A stretch of DNA of 64,000 nucleotides from Paraburkholderia sp. BL21I4N1 (GCF_002973525.1 NZ_PVEN01000004.1:419371-483370), one strand, 5' to 3'. Shown: positions 8,509 through 18,620, counted from the stretch's first letter. Made by a program: numbers and translations. Notes: generated by a model not told the origin, from the letters alone.

Positions 8509-9528
8509 ATGACTATCTCAACCACACCCCAACTCGATCTGTCGAAGTTTCCGCGCCGCGCCCTCCTCGAAGGGCCGACGCCGATTCAGCATCTGCCGCG
8601 CCTGAGCACGCGCCTGGGCGGCGTGAATGTGTTCGTCAAACGAGACGATCTGAATGGTTTGGGCGGTGGCGGCAACAAGTTGCGCAAGCTCGAATTCCTG
8701 ATCGGCGAAGCACTGGCGAGCGGTGCGGACACGATCATTACCGTCGGCGCGCGACAATCGAATCACGCGCGCCTGACGGCCGCGGCCGCTGCGCGTGTCG
8801 GCCTTCAGTGCGAGCTGGTTCTGACCCGAGCGGTGCCGCGTGACGACCCCGACTACGTCGACAACGGCAACATTCTGCTCGACGCCTTGTTCGACGCGCG
8901 CGTGCACGATTTGCCGGGCTCGGCCAACGCGCTGCAATTCGCCGAGGACCGCGCGAACGCGTTGCGTGCGCAAGGCCGTCGCATCTATGTCTGTCCGCTG
9001 GGTGGATCAAGTCCGGTGGGCTGTTTGGGCTATGCGGATTGCGCGGCTGAAATCGTCGGCCAGGCGAAGGCGGATGGCGTGTCGTTCGATCACATCGTCA
9101 TTCCCAACGGGAGCGGTGGGATGCACGCCGGACTCGTCGCCGGATTGGTCGCGATGGGGCTGGAGCCGTCGCTCGTGAGCGCGTTCACCGTGTATGGCAA
9201 GGCCGAGCAGGCCCGCGCAACCACGCTCGATAAAGCAAACCAGACGGCTCAACTCATCAGCACGACGCTCCGCGTGGACAGCAGCGCGATTTCCATCGAT
9301 GAAGCCCAACTCGGCGCCGGCTACGGCATCCCCACCGATAGCATGCGCGCGGCGGTTCGCCTGATGGCGTCGACGGAAGGGTTGCTGCTCGATCCGGTCT
9401 ACGGTGGAAAGGCCTTCGCGGGTCTCGTGGAAAACGCCGCCGCCGGACGCTATCGCGCAGGACAGAACATCCTGTTCGTCATGACCGGCGGTCTGCCCGG
9501 GCTTTTCGCCTACCGAAGCGAGTTCTGA
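8509..9528 (+). CDS. dcyD: D-cysteine desulfhydrase (PLP-dependent)
   Basis: Fold-type II PLP enzyme related to ACC deaminase, expected to split D-cysteine into pyruvate, sulfide and ammonia. Visible hallmarks: FVKRDDLNGLGGGGNKLRKLEF, where the Lys of GNKLRK binds PLP; GARQSNHAR (substrate and PLP contacts); PNGSGGMHAGL; and GYGIPTDSM. The last favours a DcyD-like over an ACC-deaminase-like active site, though not decisively. The ATG at 8509 gives 339 residues, close to the family length of about 330. An ATG at 8443 would add 22 residues and has a slightly better upstream GAGAG. First gene of normal high-GC composition after the island. Confidence 0.8.
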   Translation: MTISTTPQLDLSKFPRRALLEGPTPIQHLPRLSTRLGGVNVFVKRDDLNGLGGGGNKLRKLEFLIGEALASGADTIITVGARQSNHARLTAAAAARVGLQCELVLTRAVPRDDPDYVDNGNILLDALFDARVHDLPGSANALQFAEDRANALRAQGRRIYVCPLGGSSPVGCLGYADCAAEIVGQAKADGVSFDHIVIPNGSGGMHAGLVAGLVAMGLEPSLVSAFTVYGKAEQARATTLDKANQTAQLISTTLRVDSSAISIDEAQLGAGYGIPTDSMRAAVRLMASTEGLLLDPVYGGKAFAGLVENAAAGRYRAGQNILFVMTGGLPGLFAYRSEF

Positions 9529-9611
9529 CAATTTAACGATCGGCCAGAAGCCAGAAAAAAGCCGACCGCTAACCTCGTTAAACCTCGCTAAACCGTTGAA
9601 CCGCTAAACGC

Positions 9612-9923
9612 CTACGCGCTGATATCGATGCTCTTGCCGACCGCGGCGTTAGCGCCGCTCGCCTGCGACGTCGAGGTCGACGGCACGACATCGGCCGATG
9701 CGCTCACCACGATCCCCTTGGAATGCAGGTGATGGTGATGGCTTCCCGTCGTACTGGTCGACGAGGTCGCCGCCTTCAGGTGCGTGGCGAAAGTTGGTTG
9801 CTGGCTGGCGCTGGCGCCCGATGCGCCGGCGCTGCTCTTGTTGCCGGCCAGTTGCGACAGACCGGAACGGATTGCGCTGCCTACATTGCTGAGCAGCGTT
9901 GAGGCTAGACCGATTGGAATCAT
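9612..9923 (-). CDS. Hypothetical Ser/Ala/Thr-rich protein with His cluster
   Basis: 103 residues starting MIPIGLASTLLSNVGSAIRSG. The sequence is rich in Ser, Ala and Thr, has a HHHHLH cluster near the middle and ends KSIDISA. No signal peptide or membrane segment is evident. I chose the ATG at 9921-9923 because the upstream extension of the frame is low quality. It looks like a Burkholderia-specific, largely disordered hypothetical protein. It lies convergent to dcyD and shares no operon with it. Function unknown. Confidence 0.55.
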   Translation of the reverse strand: MIPIGLASTLLSNVGSAIRSGLSQLAGNKSSAGASGASASQQPTFATHLKAATSSTSTTGSHHHHLHSKGIVVSASADVVPSTSTSQASGANAAVGKSIDISA

Positions 9924-10095
9924 TTCGACGTCCGTCGTGAGAAGGGGTGGCTGAAACAGCCATGCCGACCGACTATAGCCCGCCGCCATGGCCGCGAACG
10001 CGGCGAATAGAGCGGGGAATTGCCGTCTTTTCACTCCGCTCGCACGTGGTTGGGAAAACCACCCGCCCGCGCAGCGACACCATCCCGCGGCCGAC

Positions 10096-11073
10096 TTACC
10101 CGTCCCGCCGCCGTTCGGCGTAAGTCTCCGCACAGATCGCCTGCAACGACGCGATGAACAGCGTCAGCGCCTCCGGACGCGGCCGTTGCGAATGCGTGAA
10201 CACGGCGATCGGCGGCAGCGTCCACTGAAACGAATACGGCACGATCGCCACGCCCGCGATTCGAACCAGCTCTTCGGCGATATCGGCCGGAACGATCGAC
10301 ACGGCGTTTTCACCCGACGCAATCATTTCGCCGATCAGTTTCGACGAATAACTTTCCACCATCGGTACGGGCGGCGCCGCCCCCGCGGCGAGAAACAGAT
10401 CCGAAACCTGTTCGCGCATCGGCGTCTGCGGCGCGCCGAGAATCCAGTCGAGCGTGCGCAGCGTGTTCCAGTCGAGTTTCACGCGCGCCAGTTGCGCGGC
10501 CAGCCGCCGGTTCGCAATCAGCCGGGGCTGTTGCTGGTACAGCACCTCGAAGCCCACCTGCGACAGATCCACCGCTGCCGACGCCCGGCCGATCACGATG
10601 TCGACGGTATGGTCGTGTAGTTGCGCGAGCAACTGCTCGCTGGTGCCTTCGTGAATCGTCACGGTCAGGCGCCTCTCCATGCCGGATTTCAGCCGCCGCA
10701 AGGTCGCCGACAACATCTGCCCGGAGATGAACGGAATCACCCCGACGTGCAGGTGCGCCGCATGCCCGGACGCCACCGCCTGCATATCGCGCGCGAGGTG
10801 GTCGAGGTCGTGAACCATCGCCTGGGCGCGCCTGAGCACCACCGCGCCCAACGCGGTCGGCAACATGCCGCGCGACGAGCGCTCGAACAGCGGCGTGCCG
10901 AACATGCTCTCCAGTTCCGCCAGTGCGTTGGTCACGGCGGGCTGACTGCTGGCCATGTGCTCGGCGACCCGCGTGAGCGACCGGTGCTGCTCGATTTGCA
11001 GCAACAGCACCAGGTGGCGCATTTTCAGCCGCGCGCTCAGGCGCCTGACCAGATCGTTCGATTCGAATGTCAT
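10096..11073 (-). CDS. LysR-family transcriptional regulator
   Basis: 325 residues. The N-terminal helix-turn-helix is typical (about residues 17-77: LKMRHLVLLLQIEQHRSLT followed by AEHMASSQPAVTNALAELE and FERSSRGM), then comes a periplasmic-binding-like effector domain (about 100-305). The opening LKMRHL is typical of the GbpR/CbbR-like branch that begins with an extra helix. It is divergent from the malic enzyme gene with a 145-bp spacer, so it may control that gene and itself. The effector is not deducible. Confidence 0.9.
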   Translation of the reverse strand: MTFESNDLVRRLSARLKMRHLVLLLQIEQHRSLTRVAEHMASSQPAVTNALAELESMFGTPLFERSSRGMLPTALGAVVLRRAQAMVHDLDHLARDMQAVASGHAAHLHVGVIPFISGQMLSATLRRLKSGMERRLTVTIHEGTSEQLLAQLHDHTVDIVIGRASAAVDLSQVGFEVLYQQQPRLIANRRLAAQLARVKLDWNTLRTLDWILGAPQTPMREQVSDLFLAAGAAPPVPMVESYSSKLIGEMIASGENAVSIVPADIAEELVRIAGVAIVPYSFQWTLPPIAVFTHSQRPRPEALTLFIASLQAICAETYAERRRDG

Positions 11074-11218
11074 CGCAAATGTCGTCGGTTAACCGCGCAC
11101 CCATCATAAAAAAGTGATGAGGCGATATTAAAACAGAATGGTCACCTTATAACGGCTCTCTAGAATCGCCTTAACAGATCGTGCCGGGACCGGCCCGGCA
11201 CTCACCAAGGCGAAAAAC

Positions 11219-13510
11219 ATGAACCCGACCGACCAGCAAGCCGCTTTCGACTATCACGAATTCCCGACCCCGGGAAAGATCTCCGTGGTGGCCAGCAAAC
11301 CGCTCGCGACCCAGCGCGATCTCGCGCTCGCCTACACGCCGGGCGTCGCCAGCGTATGCTCGGCCATCGCGGACGATCCGCTGCAGGCGTATCGCTTCAC
11401 CGCTCGCGGCAACCTGGTCGGCGTGATCAGCAACGGCACCGCCGTGCTGGGCCTCGGCAATATCGGCGCGCTGGCCTCCAAGCCGGTCATGGAAGGCAAA
11501 GGCGTGCTGTTCAAGAAGTTCGCCGGCGTCGACGTGTTCGACATCGAAATCAACGAAACCGACCCGGACAAGCTGGTCGACATCATTGCCGGCCTGGAGC
11601 CGACCTTCGGCGGGATCAATCTCGAAGACATCAAGGCGCCGGAGTGCTTCATCGTCGAGCGCAAACTGCGCGAGCGCATGAAGATTCCAGTCTTTCACGA
11701 CGATCAGCACGGCACGGCGATCACCGTCTCGGCGGCTTTTATCAACGGCCTGAAAGTGGTCGGCAAATCCATCACCGAGGTCAAGGTCGTCACGTCCGGC
11801 GCGGGCGCGGCGGCGCTGGCCTGCCTCGATTTGCTGGTGGACCTCGGTCTGCCGGTGGACAACATCTGGGCGACCGACATCGAAGGCGTCGTCTATCGCG
11901 GCCGCAAAGCGCTGATGGACCCGGACAAGGCGCGCTTCGCGCAGGAAACCTCGGCGCGTACGCTAGCCGAAGTGATCGAGGGGGCCGACGTGTTCCTCGG
12001 GCTGTCCGTGGGCGGCATTCTGAGCGCGGACATGTTGAAAAGCATGGCCGCGCGGCCGCTGATCCTCGCGCTCGCCAATCCGACGCCGGAGATTTTCCCG
12101 GAACTCGCACACGCCACGCGCGACGACGTCGTGATCGCGACCGGTCGTTCGGACTACCCGAACCAGGTGAATAACGTGCTGTGCTTCCCTTATATCTTCC
12201 GCGGCGCGCTCGACGTGGGCGCCACCACCATCACGCGGGAGATGGAAATCGCCGCCGTGCACGCCATTGCCGGTCTCGCGGAAGAAGAACAGAACGAAGT
12301 GGTCGCGGCCGCCTACGGCGCCTACGACGTGGCATTCGGGCCGCAATACCTGATTCCCAAGCCGTTCGACCCGCGCCTGATCGTGCGGATCGCGCCGGCC
12401 GTCGCGCGGGCGGCCATGGAAGGCGGCGTCGCGACCCGGCCGCTGCCGGATCTGGACGCCTACGTCGAACAGTTGCAGCAGTTCGTCTACCACTCTGGCG
12501 CGTTCATGAAGCCGCTATTCTCAAACGCACGCCAATTCGTGCGTGACGGCGGCAAGGCGCGCATCGTCTTCACCGAAGGGGAGGACGAACGCGTGCTGCG
12601 CGCGGTGCAAGTGGTCGTCGACGAAAAGCTGGCGCGGCCGATTCTGGTCGGGCGGCCGGAGGTGCTGCTCGCGCGCATCGAGAAATTCGGTCTGCGCTTG
12701 CGGCTCGGCCAGGACGTCGAAGTCACCAATCCCGAGTACGACGAGCGTTTCACGCAGTACTGGACGACTTACTGGGAATTGATGTGCCGCGACGGCATCA
12801 CGAAAGAAATGGCGCGGGTCGAGACGCGCCGGCGCCTGACGCTGATCGGCGCGATGATGGTGCGCCTTGGCGACGCGGACGGCATGGTGTGCGGCACGGT
12901 CGGCGCGTATCACGATCACCTGCGTTTCGTCGATGAAGTGATCGGCAAGAAACCCGGCGCACGCACCTACGCGGCGATGAACATTCTGCTGCTCGATCAA
13001 CGCACGGTCGCGCTGGTCGACACGCACATCAACGACGACCCCACCGCCGAACAGATCGCCGAATACACGATCGCCGCCGCGAAACAGATGGCGTGGCTGA
13101 ACCTGACGCCCAAGGCCGCGCTGCTGTCGCGCTCGAACTTCGGCTCGGGCGCCGCGGCCTCCGGCGCGAAGATGCGCCGCGCGCTGGAACTGGTGCGAGA
13201 GCGGGCGCCCGAGCTCGAAGTGGACGGTGAAATGCACGGCGACTGCGCGCTGGACGAAGCATTGCGCCTACGCATTCTGCCCAACTCGCCGCTCAAGGGC
13301 GCGGCCAATCTGCTGGTCTGCCCGAACGTGGACGCCGGCAACATTGCCTACAACCTGCTGAAAACCGGCGCGGGCAGCAATGTCGCCGTGGGTCCGTTCC
13401 TGCTCGGCGTCAACGCCCCGGTGAATATCCTGACCTCGAGCTCCACGGTCCGGCGGATCGTCAACATGACGGCGCTGACCGTGCTGCAGGCGAACCTGAC
13501 GGATCACTGA
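11219..13510 (+). CDS. maeB: NADP-dependent malic enzyme (malic/phosphotransacetylase-like fusion)
   Basis: 763 residues, the usual length of MaeB. It decarboxylates malate to pyruvate with NADP. The N-terminal malic domain shows YTPGVASVC, the dinucleotide-binding core [17 protein letters not shown], and FHDDQHGTA with acid ligands. The C-terminal half (from about residue 440, [14 protein letters not shown]) is the phosphate acetyltransferase-like domain that acts as an allosteric module in this family rather than as a PTA enzyme. Start ATG at 11219 follows AAGGCGAAAAAC. Divergent from a LysR gene; the next gene (ribBA) is 145 bp away and probably separate. Confidence 0.93.
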   Translation: MNPTDQQAAFDYHEFPTPGKISVVASKPLATQRDLALAYTPGVASVCSAIADDPLQAYRFTARGNLVGVISNGTAVLGLGNIGALASKPVMEGKGVLFKKFAGVDVFDIEINETDPDKLVDIIAGLEPTFGGINLEDIKAPECFIVERKLRERMKIPVFHDDQHGTAITVSAAFINGLKVVGKSITEVKVVTSGAGAAALACLDLLVDLGLPVDNIWATDIEGVVYRGRKALMDPDKARFAQETSARTLAEVIEGADVFLGLSVGGILSADMLKSMAARPLILALANPTPEIFPELAHATRDDVVIATGRSDYPNQVNNVLCFPYIFRGALDVGATTITREMEIAAVHAIAGLAEEEQNEVVAAAYGAYDVAFGPQYLIPKPFDPRLIVRIAPAVARAAMEGGVATRPLPDLDAYVEQLQQFVYHSGAFMKPLFSNARQFVRDGGKARIVFTEGEDERVLRAVQVVVDEKLARPILVGRPEVLLARIEKFGLRLRLGQDVEVTNPEYDERFTQYWTTYWELMCRDGITKEMARVETRRRLTLIGAMMVRLGDADGMVCGTVGAYHDHLRFVDEVIGKKPGARTYAAMNILLLDQRTVALVDTHINDDPTAEQIAEYTIAAAKQMAWLNLTPKAALLSRSNFGSGAAASGAKMRRALELVRERAPELEVDGEMHGDCALDEALRLRILPNSPLKGAANLLVCPNVDAGNIAYNLLKTGAGSNVAVGPFLLGVNAPVNILTSSSTVRRIVNMTALTVLQANLTDH

Positions 13511-13655
13511 GCGATTCGATAAGCGATTGCCGGCCGATTGTGGGGGGCCGCCGGGTCTTCCACAAGTCGGCCGAATGGCCTATCCCATCCGGCGGATGGC
13601 GACTTGAGACCGCGCGTGGCGTAAAATACGCGCTTTCCCGAAAATCTCCGCCAAC

Positions 13656-14789
13656 ATGACGCTCGCCTCCACTCCAGAGATCATCGCCGAACTGAAAGCC
13701 GGCCGGATGGTGATCCTCGTCGACGAAGAAGACCGCGAAAACGAGGGCGACCTCGTGATCGCCGCCGAATTCGTCACGCCGGAAGCGATCAACTTCATGG
13801 CTCGCTACGGCCGTGGCCTGGTCTGCCTGACGCTCACCCAGGAGCGCTGCAAGTTGCTGAACCTGCCGCTCATGACGTACCGTAACGGCACGCAGTACGG
13901 CACGGCGTTCACGGTCAGCATCGAAGCGGCCGAAGGCGTGACCACCGGCATTTCCGCGGCGGACCGCGCCCGCACGATCGCCGCGGCGGTCGCGCCGGAC
14001 GCCAAGGCCGAGCACATCGTGCAGCCGGGCCACGTGTTCCCGATCATGGCCCAGCCAGGCGGCGTGCTCGTGCGCGCCGGCCATACCGAGGCCGGTTGCG
14101 ACTTCACCGCGCTGGCAGGCCTCACACCGGCCGCGGTGATCTGCGAAGTCATCAAAGACGACGGCACCATGGCGCGTCTGCCGGACCTCATGGAATTCGC
14201 GAAAGAACACGATCTGAAGATCGGCACGATCGCGGATCTGATCCACTATCGCAGCCGCACCGAGTCGATCGTCGAGCGTATTTGCGAACGCACCATGCAA
14301 ACGGCGCACGGCGCGTTCCGCGCGGTCATGTATCTCGATCAGCCGAGCGGCCAGCCGCATATCGCGCTGGTGCGCGGCACGCCGTGCACGGATCAGGACA
14401 CGCTGGTGCGCGTGCACGAGCCGCTGTCGGTGCTGGATCTGCTGGAAGTCAGCGAATCCACCCACTCGTGGACGCTGGACGCGGCCATGAAAGAGATCGC
14501 CGCGCGCGACTGCGGCGTGATCGTGCTGCTGAACTGCGGCGACTCGAAAGACCATCTGATCGACGTGTTCAAGGCCTTCGATTCGAAGGAAAAAGCCGAG
14601 GCGCTCAAACGCCGTCCGGTCGACTTCAAGACGTACGGCATCGGCGCGCAGATTTTGCGCGAGCTGGGTGTCGGCAAGATGCAGGTCCTGTCGAACCCGC
14701 GCAAGCTGGGCAGCATGTCGGGTTACGGTCTCGAAGTCACCGGCTTCGTTCCGATGCCGGGCAGCAAGGCACAAGCTCCACAAGGCTGA
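13656..14789 (+). CDS. ribBA: 3,4-dihydroxy-2-butanone-4-phosphate synthase fused to degenerate GTP cyclohydrolase II (RibBX type)
   Basis: 377 residues. The N-terminal domain (1-205) is an intact Rib[12 protein letters not shown], and HTEAGCDF. It makes the four-carbon precursor of riboflavin from ribulose 5-phosphate. The C-terminal domain aligns with RibA by its end ([21 protein letters not shown]), but the zinc-binding cysteine triad is absent: where RibA has a Cys-rich stretch after RVH, this protein reads [20 protein letters not shown] cyclohydrolase II activity is therefore unlikely, and a separate RibA should exist elsewhere. A -10-like TAAAAT lies upstream at 13622. Followed by ribH, 51 bp on. 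Confidence 0.92.
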   Translation: MTLASTPEIIAELKAGRMVILVDEEDRENEGDLVIAAEFVTPEAINFMARYGRGLVCLTLTQERCKLLNLPLMTYRNGTQYGTAFTVSIEAAEGVTTGISAADRARTIAAAVAPDAKAEHIVQPGHVFPIMAQPGGVLVRAGHTEAGCDFTALAGLTPAAVICEVIKDDGTMARLPDLMEFAKEHDLKIGTIADLIHYRSRTESIVERICERTMQTAHGAFRAVMYLDQPSGQPHIALVRGTPCTDQDTLVRVHEPLSVLDLLEVSESTHSWTLDAAMKEIAARDCGVIVLLNCGDSKDHLIDVFKAFDSKEKAEALKRRPVDFKTYGIGAQILRELGVGKMQVLSNPRKLGSMSGYGLEVTGFVPMPGSKAQAPQG

Positions 14790-14840
14790 TCCGACCACTC
14801 TCGCGCATTAGCGCCCACTCAAAACACTACGGAATTCACA

Positions 14841-15347
14841 ATGGAAATCGGACAATACCAACCGAATCTCGACGGCGACGGACTGCGCATCGGCATCGTC
14901 CAGGCGCGCTTTAACGAACCCGTCTGCAACGGCCTCGCCGACTCCTGCATCGAAGAACTCGAACGCCTCGGCGTGACCGGCGAAGACGTGCTGCTGGTCA
15001 CCGTGCCGGGCGCGCTGGAAATTCCGCTGGCGCTGCAAAAGCTCGCCGAAAGCGCGCAATTCGACGCACTGATCGCGCTCGGCGCGGTGATTCGCGGCGA
15101 GACGTACCACTTCGAACTGGTCTCGAACGAAAGCGGCGCGGGCATCACGCGTATCGGTCTGGACTTCGGCATTCCGGTCGCGAACGCCGTGCTGACCACC
15201 GAAAACGACGAGCAGGCCGTGGCCCGCATGACCGAAAAGGGTCGTGACGCAGCGCGCGTGGCCGTCGAAATGGCGAACCTCTCCGTCGCGCTCGAACAAC
15301 TCGGCGGCGACGACGAAGAAGAAGACGAAGAAGAGGAAGAGGCATGA
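14841..15347 (+). CDS. ribH: 6,7-dimethyl-8-ribityllumazine synthase
   Basis: 168 residues. Condenses the RibB product with the pyrimidine intermediate to give lumazine, the penultimate riboflavin step. Hallmarks: [45 protein letters not shown] and the catalytic region near [14 protein letters not shown]. The C-terminus carries a tail of about ten acidic residues ([11 protein letters not shown]), longer than usual and encoded by a run of GAA/GAG/GAC codons. The stop overlaps the start of nusB by 4 bases (ATGA), so the two are translationally coupled. Confidence 0.96.
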   Translation: MEIGQYQPNLDGDGLRIGIVQARFNEPVCNGLADSCIEELERLGVTGEDVLLVTVPGALEIPLALQKLAESAQFDALIALGAVIRGETYHFELVSNESGAGITRIGLDFGIPVANAVLTTENDEQAVARMTEKGRDAARVAVEMANLSVALEQLGGDDEEEDEEEEEA

Positions 15348-15778
15348 AGAGCGCACGCCGACGCTCCCGCGAACTGGCCACGCAGGGGCTTTACCAGTGG
15401 CTGCTGTCGGGTTCGCCCGGCGGCGAAATCGACGCGCAATTGCGCGGCGCGCAGGGCTTCGACAAGGCCGACCACGAACATCTGAACGCGCTGCTGCATG
15501 GCGTGATCCGCGATTCGGAAGCATTGTCCGCCGACATCGCGCCGTGTCTGGACCGTCCGCTCGAACAGCTGTCGCCGGTCGAACGCGCGGTACTGCTGGT
15601 CGCCGCGTACGAGTTTAAGAACCATGTCGATATTCCCTATCGCGTTGTCATCAACGAGGCGGTCGAACTCGCCAAGACGTTCGGCGGCGCCGACGGCTAC
15701 AAGTACGTGAACGGCGTGCTGGACAAGCTGGCGGCGCAACTGCGCGCGGCCGAAACGCAAGCAGCCCGCAAGCATTGA
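15344..15778 (+). CDS. nusB: Transcription antitermination factor NusB
   Basis: 144 residues, the usual NusB length. It binds boxA RNA with S10 during rRNA antitermination. The family pattern is present: [21 protein letters not shown] at the start, [20 protein letters not shown] in the middle, and [14 protein letters not shown] with [10 protein letters not shown] at the end. The start overlaps ribH by 4 bases; ribH-nusB coupling is common in proteobacteria. Confidence 0.96.
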   Translation: MKSARRRSRELATQGLYQWLLSGSPGGEIDAQLRGAQGFDKADHEHLNALLHGVIRDSEALSADIAPCLDRPLEQLSPVERAVLLVAAYEFKNHVDIPYRVVINEAVELAKTFGGADGYKYVNGVLDKLAAQLRAAETQAARKH

Positions 15779-15856
15779 GTTTGGTGCGGCACATGGCTGC
15801 GGCGCGAGCCGCGGGCATGTGCCGGGTTGGCTGTATCTGGACCGTAGTCGCTCTGA

Positions 15857-17071
15857 ATGGATCTGACTGATCGTATGAACTCCGTGACCGAACCCTTGGT
15901 GCGGCTTGCCGCGCGCGTCGACGCCATCCAGCCTTTCTATGTGATGGAGCTGGCCAAGGAGGCCGCGCTACTGGAGCGCGACGGGCGCGACATCATTCAC
16001 ATGGGAATCGGCGAGCCCGATTTCACCGCGCCCGAACCGGTCATCGAGGCCGCCGCGAACGCGCTGCGCCGCGGCGTCACGCAATACACCAACGCGCTCG
16101 GCCTGCACGCGCTGCGCGAAGCCATCTCGGCGCACTACGCCGATTTCTACGGCGTGAACGTCGACCCGGCTCGAATCGTGGTCACGGCCGGCGCTTCCGC
16201 CGCGTTGCTGCTGGCGTGCGCCGCGCTGGTCGATCGCGACGACGAAGTGCTGATGCCCGACCCGTGCTATCCGTGCAACCGGCATTTCGTGATCGCCGCC
16301 GAAGGCAAACCGGTGATGGTGCCTAGCGGCCCGGCCGAGCGTTTCCAGCTGACCGCCGCCGACGTGGAACGGCTGTGGAACGAGCACACCCGTGGCGTGT
16401 TGCTGGCGTCGCCGTCGAATCCGACCGGCACGTCGATCGAACCGGCCGAACTCGAGCGCATCGTCAAATCGGTGCGCTCGCGCGGCGGCTTTACCATCGT
16501 CGACGAAATCTACCAGGGCTTGAGCTACGACGCGAAGCCGGTGTCGGCGCTGTCGTTCGGCGACGACGTGATCACCGTCAACAGTTTCTCGAAGTATTTC
16601 AACATGACCGGCTGGCGGCTCGGCTGGCTGGTGGTGCCGCCGAACATGGTCGGCGCGTTCGAAAAGCTTGCGCAGAACCTGTTCATCTGCGCGTCGGCAC
16701 TCGCGCAGCACGCGGCGCTCGCGTGCTTCGAGCCGGAAACCATCGCTATTTACGAAAGCCGGCGGCTGGAATTCAAGCGTCGGCGTGATTTCATCGCACC
16801 GGCGTTGGAATCGCTGGGTTTTTCGGTGCCAGTCATGCCCGACGGCGCGTTTTACGTCTACGCGGATTGCCGCACGGTCGCGCATCGGGCCGCCGGCGAC
16901 AGCGCCGCGCTGACCAAAGCGATGCTGCACGATGCGGGCGTGGTGCTGGTGCCGGGCATGGATTTCGGCACGCATGCGCCGAAGCACTACATCCGGCTGT
17001 CGTATGCAACGGCTTATCCGAAGCTGGAAGAAGCCGTCGACCGGCTGGCAAAGCTGTTCGGTCGGCATTGA
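15857..17071 (+). CDS. PLP-dependent class I/II aminotransferase
   Basis: 404 residues, fold-type I. The PLP lysine lies in NSFSKYFNMTGWRLGW; other hallmarks are MGIGEPDF near the N-terminus, ASPSNPTGT, IVDEIYQGL and the C-terminal Arg of YIRLSYAT. It resembles the AspC/AlaA-type group (YfdZ/ArAT-like), so the amino donor could be aspartate, alanine or an aromatic acid. I cannot assign the substrate. An in-frame ATG at 15875 gives a 398-residue form and is an equally good start. A strong terminator follows immediately. It may be cotranscribed with ribBA-ribH-nusB (78-bp gap after nusB). Confidence 0.88.
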   Translation: MDLTDRMNSVTEPLVRLAARVDAIQPFYVMELAKEAALLERDGRDIIHMGIGEPDFTAPEPVIEAAANALRRGVTQYTNALGLHALREAISAHYADFYGVNVDPARIVVTAGASAALLLACAALVDRDDEVLMPDPCYPCNRHFVIAAEGKPVMVPSGPAERFQLTAADVERLWNEHTRGVLLASPSNPTGTSIEPAELERIVKSVRSRGGFTIVDEIYQGLSYDAKPVSALSFGDDVITVNSFSKYFNMTGWRLGWLVVPPNMVGAFEKLAQNLFICASALAQHAALACFEPETIAIYESRRLEFKRRRDFIAPALESLGFSVPVMPDGAFYVYADCRTVAHRAAGDSAALTKAMLHDAGVVLVPGMDFGTHAPKHYIRLSYATAYPKLEEAVDRLAKLFGRH

Positions 17072-17097
17072 TCCGTGCTTCCGGATCGCCAGACGTG

Positions 17098-17126
17098 AAA
17101 AAGGACACCCTCGGGTGTCCTTTTTT
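17098..17126 (+). terminator. Rho-independent terminator after the aminotransferase gene
   Basis: Perfect 9-bp stem AAGGACACC / GGTGTCCTT (17101-17109 with 17114-17122), 4-base loop, then a run of Ts. It ends the rightward ribBA-ribH-nusB-aminotransferase group. The A run on the other side makes it potentially bidirectional for the convergent transglycosylase gene. Confidence 0.85.
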
Positions 17127-17176
17127 GTGGCCGACGGCTTGCATCAGCCCGGTCACGTTCAGCTCACATGCCAACT

Positions 17177-18358
17177 TCAGGCGCCGAACTCCGAATTCGA
17201 AGCAACATGCTTGGGCGCGTTGGAACTGGCGTCGTCCTGCTCGGACACCGGCGTCTTCACCGGCGCCGCGCTCAGCGGATGACCGCTGTCGAGCGTCACC
17301 TGCACGCGCTTGCTGCTGGTAGCAGCCGCGGCCGTCGTATTCGCCGACGCGGTCGTCAGAACTGGCGACTGCGGTGCATTGATCGGCACCTTGCGGCCAC
17401 GCGCCACGTCGCGCAGACGGCCACGCTCGGCCATCACCTTGGCACCGTAACCGCCGTCGTCCTGCGAGGTCGAGCCCACGTAGAGGCGCAAACCGCCCGG
17501 CAACGAGCCGCCACGGGCGATGCAATCCTTCAACACCAGCGCGCCCACCTTGATGTTCGCAACCGGTTCGAGCGCCGCGCTCTGGCCGCCGAAGTACTGG
17601 AACTTGTCCGAATGCACCTTCGACATGACCTGCATCAGGCCTTGCGCGCCCACGCCGCTCTCGGCGTACGGGTTGAAGCCCGACTCGATCGCCATCACGG
17701 ACAGCAGCAGCAGCGGGTCGAGACCGACTTCGCGGCCGGTGTCGAACGCGGCCTTCACGAGCTCGCTAACGGGCTCCTGAGCGACGCGATAACGGCGCGC
17801 CAGGTACGACGCGACCAGATCCTGCTCACGGGTCGACACCAGCACGCGGTCGTCGCGGGCGTCGGCGGAGACGCGTTGCGACGGAATCAGACGCGCCAGC
17901 GCGCTGACGCTTTGCATGGTGCGCGGATCGAGCCCGTTGAGGGCCGCGACGCCCATACCGGCCGAGCCGGAGCCGTCGAAGGCGCCGTCGAAACTGGTGT
18001 TGCTCACGGTGGCGGCGGTGTTGCCGTTGTTCGCACCGCTCGCGCTGTCGGCGCCGTTCGAATTGGTGGACAGCGAGTCGTCGGAAGACGGGCTACCCGG
18101 CGGGCCGAACGACGGCAGCGGGTTGCCTTGCAGCAAGCGGGCAGGCCCGGCTTGCACAGCGGCCGACACAACCGGCATCAGCTTGGCGGCCAGCGTGCCG
18201 CGCAGGGCCGGCATCAGCCACAGTACGAGTGCCAGCACGACAGCGATACCGCCGACAATGCTGAACAGGTGATGACTCATTCGCGTCCCGCGACGCAGCA
18301 CACCACGCACAACCTGCGCAATACGCTCATCGGGACGCCACGATAACCAGGCGTTCAT
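17177..18358 (-). CDS. Membrane-anchored lytic transglycosylase, SLT domain
   Basis: 393 residues. One membrane segment near residues 31-50 (HLFSIVGGIAVVLALVLWL) anchors the protein. A Ser/Gly/Asn-rich linker (about 75-130) leads to an SLT fold with the catalytic Glu in MAIESGFNPYAES, followed by GAQGLMQVM and VANIKVGALVLKDCI. It should cleave the MurNAc-GlcNAc bond of peptidoglycan with 1,6-anhydro product. The C-terminal 80 residues are low complexity. The ATG at 18358 is the family-like start (MNAWLSWRPDERIAQ); MSHHLF at about residue 27 is an alternative. Convergent with the aminotransferase gene. Confidence 0.85.
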   Translation of the reverse strand: MNAWLSWRPDERIAQVVRGVLRRGTRMSHHLFSIVGGIAVVLALVLWLMPALRGTLAAKLMPVVSAAVQAGPARLLQGNPLPSFGPPGSPSSDDSLSTNSNGADSASGANNGNTAATVSNTSFDGAFDGSGSAGMGVAALNGLDPRTMQSVSALARLIPSQRVSADARDDRVLVSTREQDLVASYLARRYRVAQEPVSELVKAAFDTGREVGLDPLLLLSVMAIESGFNPYAESGVGAQGLMQVMSKVHSDKFQYFGGQSAALEPVANIKVGALVLKDCIARGGSLPGGLRLYVGSTSQDDGGYGAKVMAERGRLRDVARGRKVPINAPQSPVLTTASANTTAAAATSSKRVQVTLDSGHPLSAAPVKTPVSEQDDASSNAPKHVASNSEFGA

Positions 18359-18493
18359 TCAGATCTCCCATGTTGCATGATCCCCGAACTCCGCCATGTG
18401 AACAGGCGGTAACACACATTCGAAGAGTCAAGACATCGCGTGCTCTGTCTGGTTAGGGCAGCAGCGACGTCGGGAAAACGGCAAATACCGTCT

Positions 18494-18620
18494 GTGGGGA
18501 GCCATCCTGAAAAGTGGCCGCGGCATACCAAAAAAGTATGCAGGCGGTGGCTCCCACGCGAAAAACCAGCGTCAGTTGGCGCTGGCGAGGACTTCAATAA
18601 GGCCGTCGGATACCGTGCAG
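18494..18620 (+). ncRNA. Candidate structured RNA (unassigned; 6S-like possible)
   Basis: Outer arms GTGGGGAGCCA (18494-18504) and TGGCTCCCAC (18548-18557) pair with one bulged G. Inside them CCGC-G-GCATAC pairs with GTATGC-AG-GCGG around the loop CAAAAAA. A second hairpin (CCAGCG/CGCTGG) follows. The rod-like form with an A-rich loop, and the lack of any reading frame, suggest a stable RNA. tmRNA, RNase P RNA and SRP RNA signatures are not present. A 6S-type RNA is conceivable, but I found no clear closing stem. Strand is assumed, because the hairpin is symmetric. Confidence 0.3.

Noticed and set aside
8304..8843. Rightward open frame overlapping dcyD
   Set aside because: Arg-rich sequence of the kind produced by out-of-frame high-GC DNA; dcyD in the other frame has full homology.
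13511..13655. FMN riboswitch upstream of ribBA
   Set aside because: The 145-bp spacer lacks the conserved FMN-aptamer segments.
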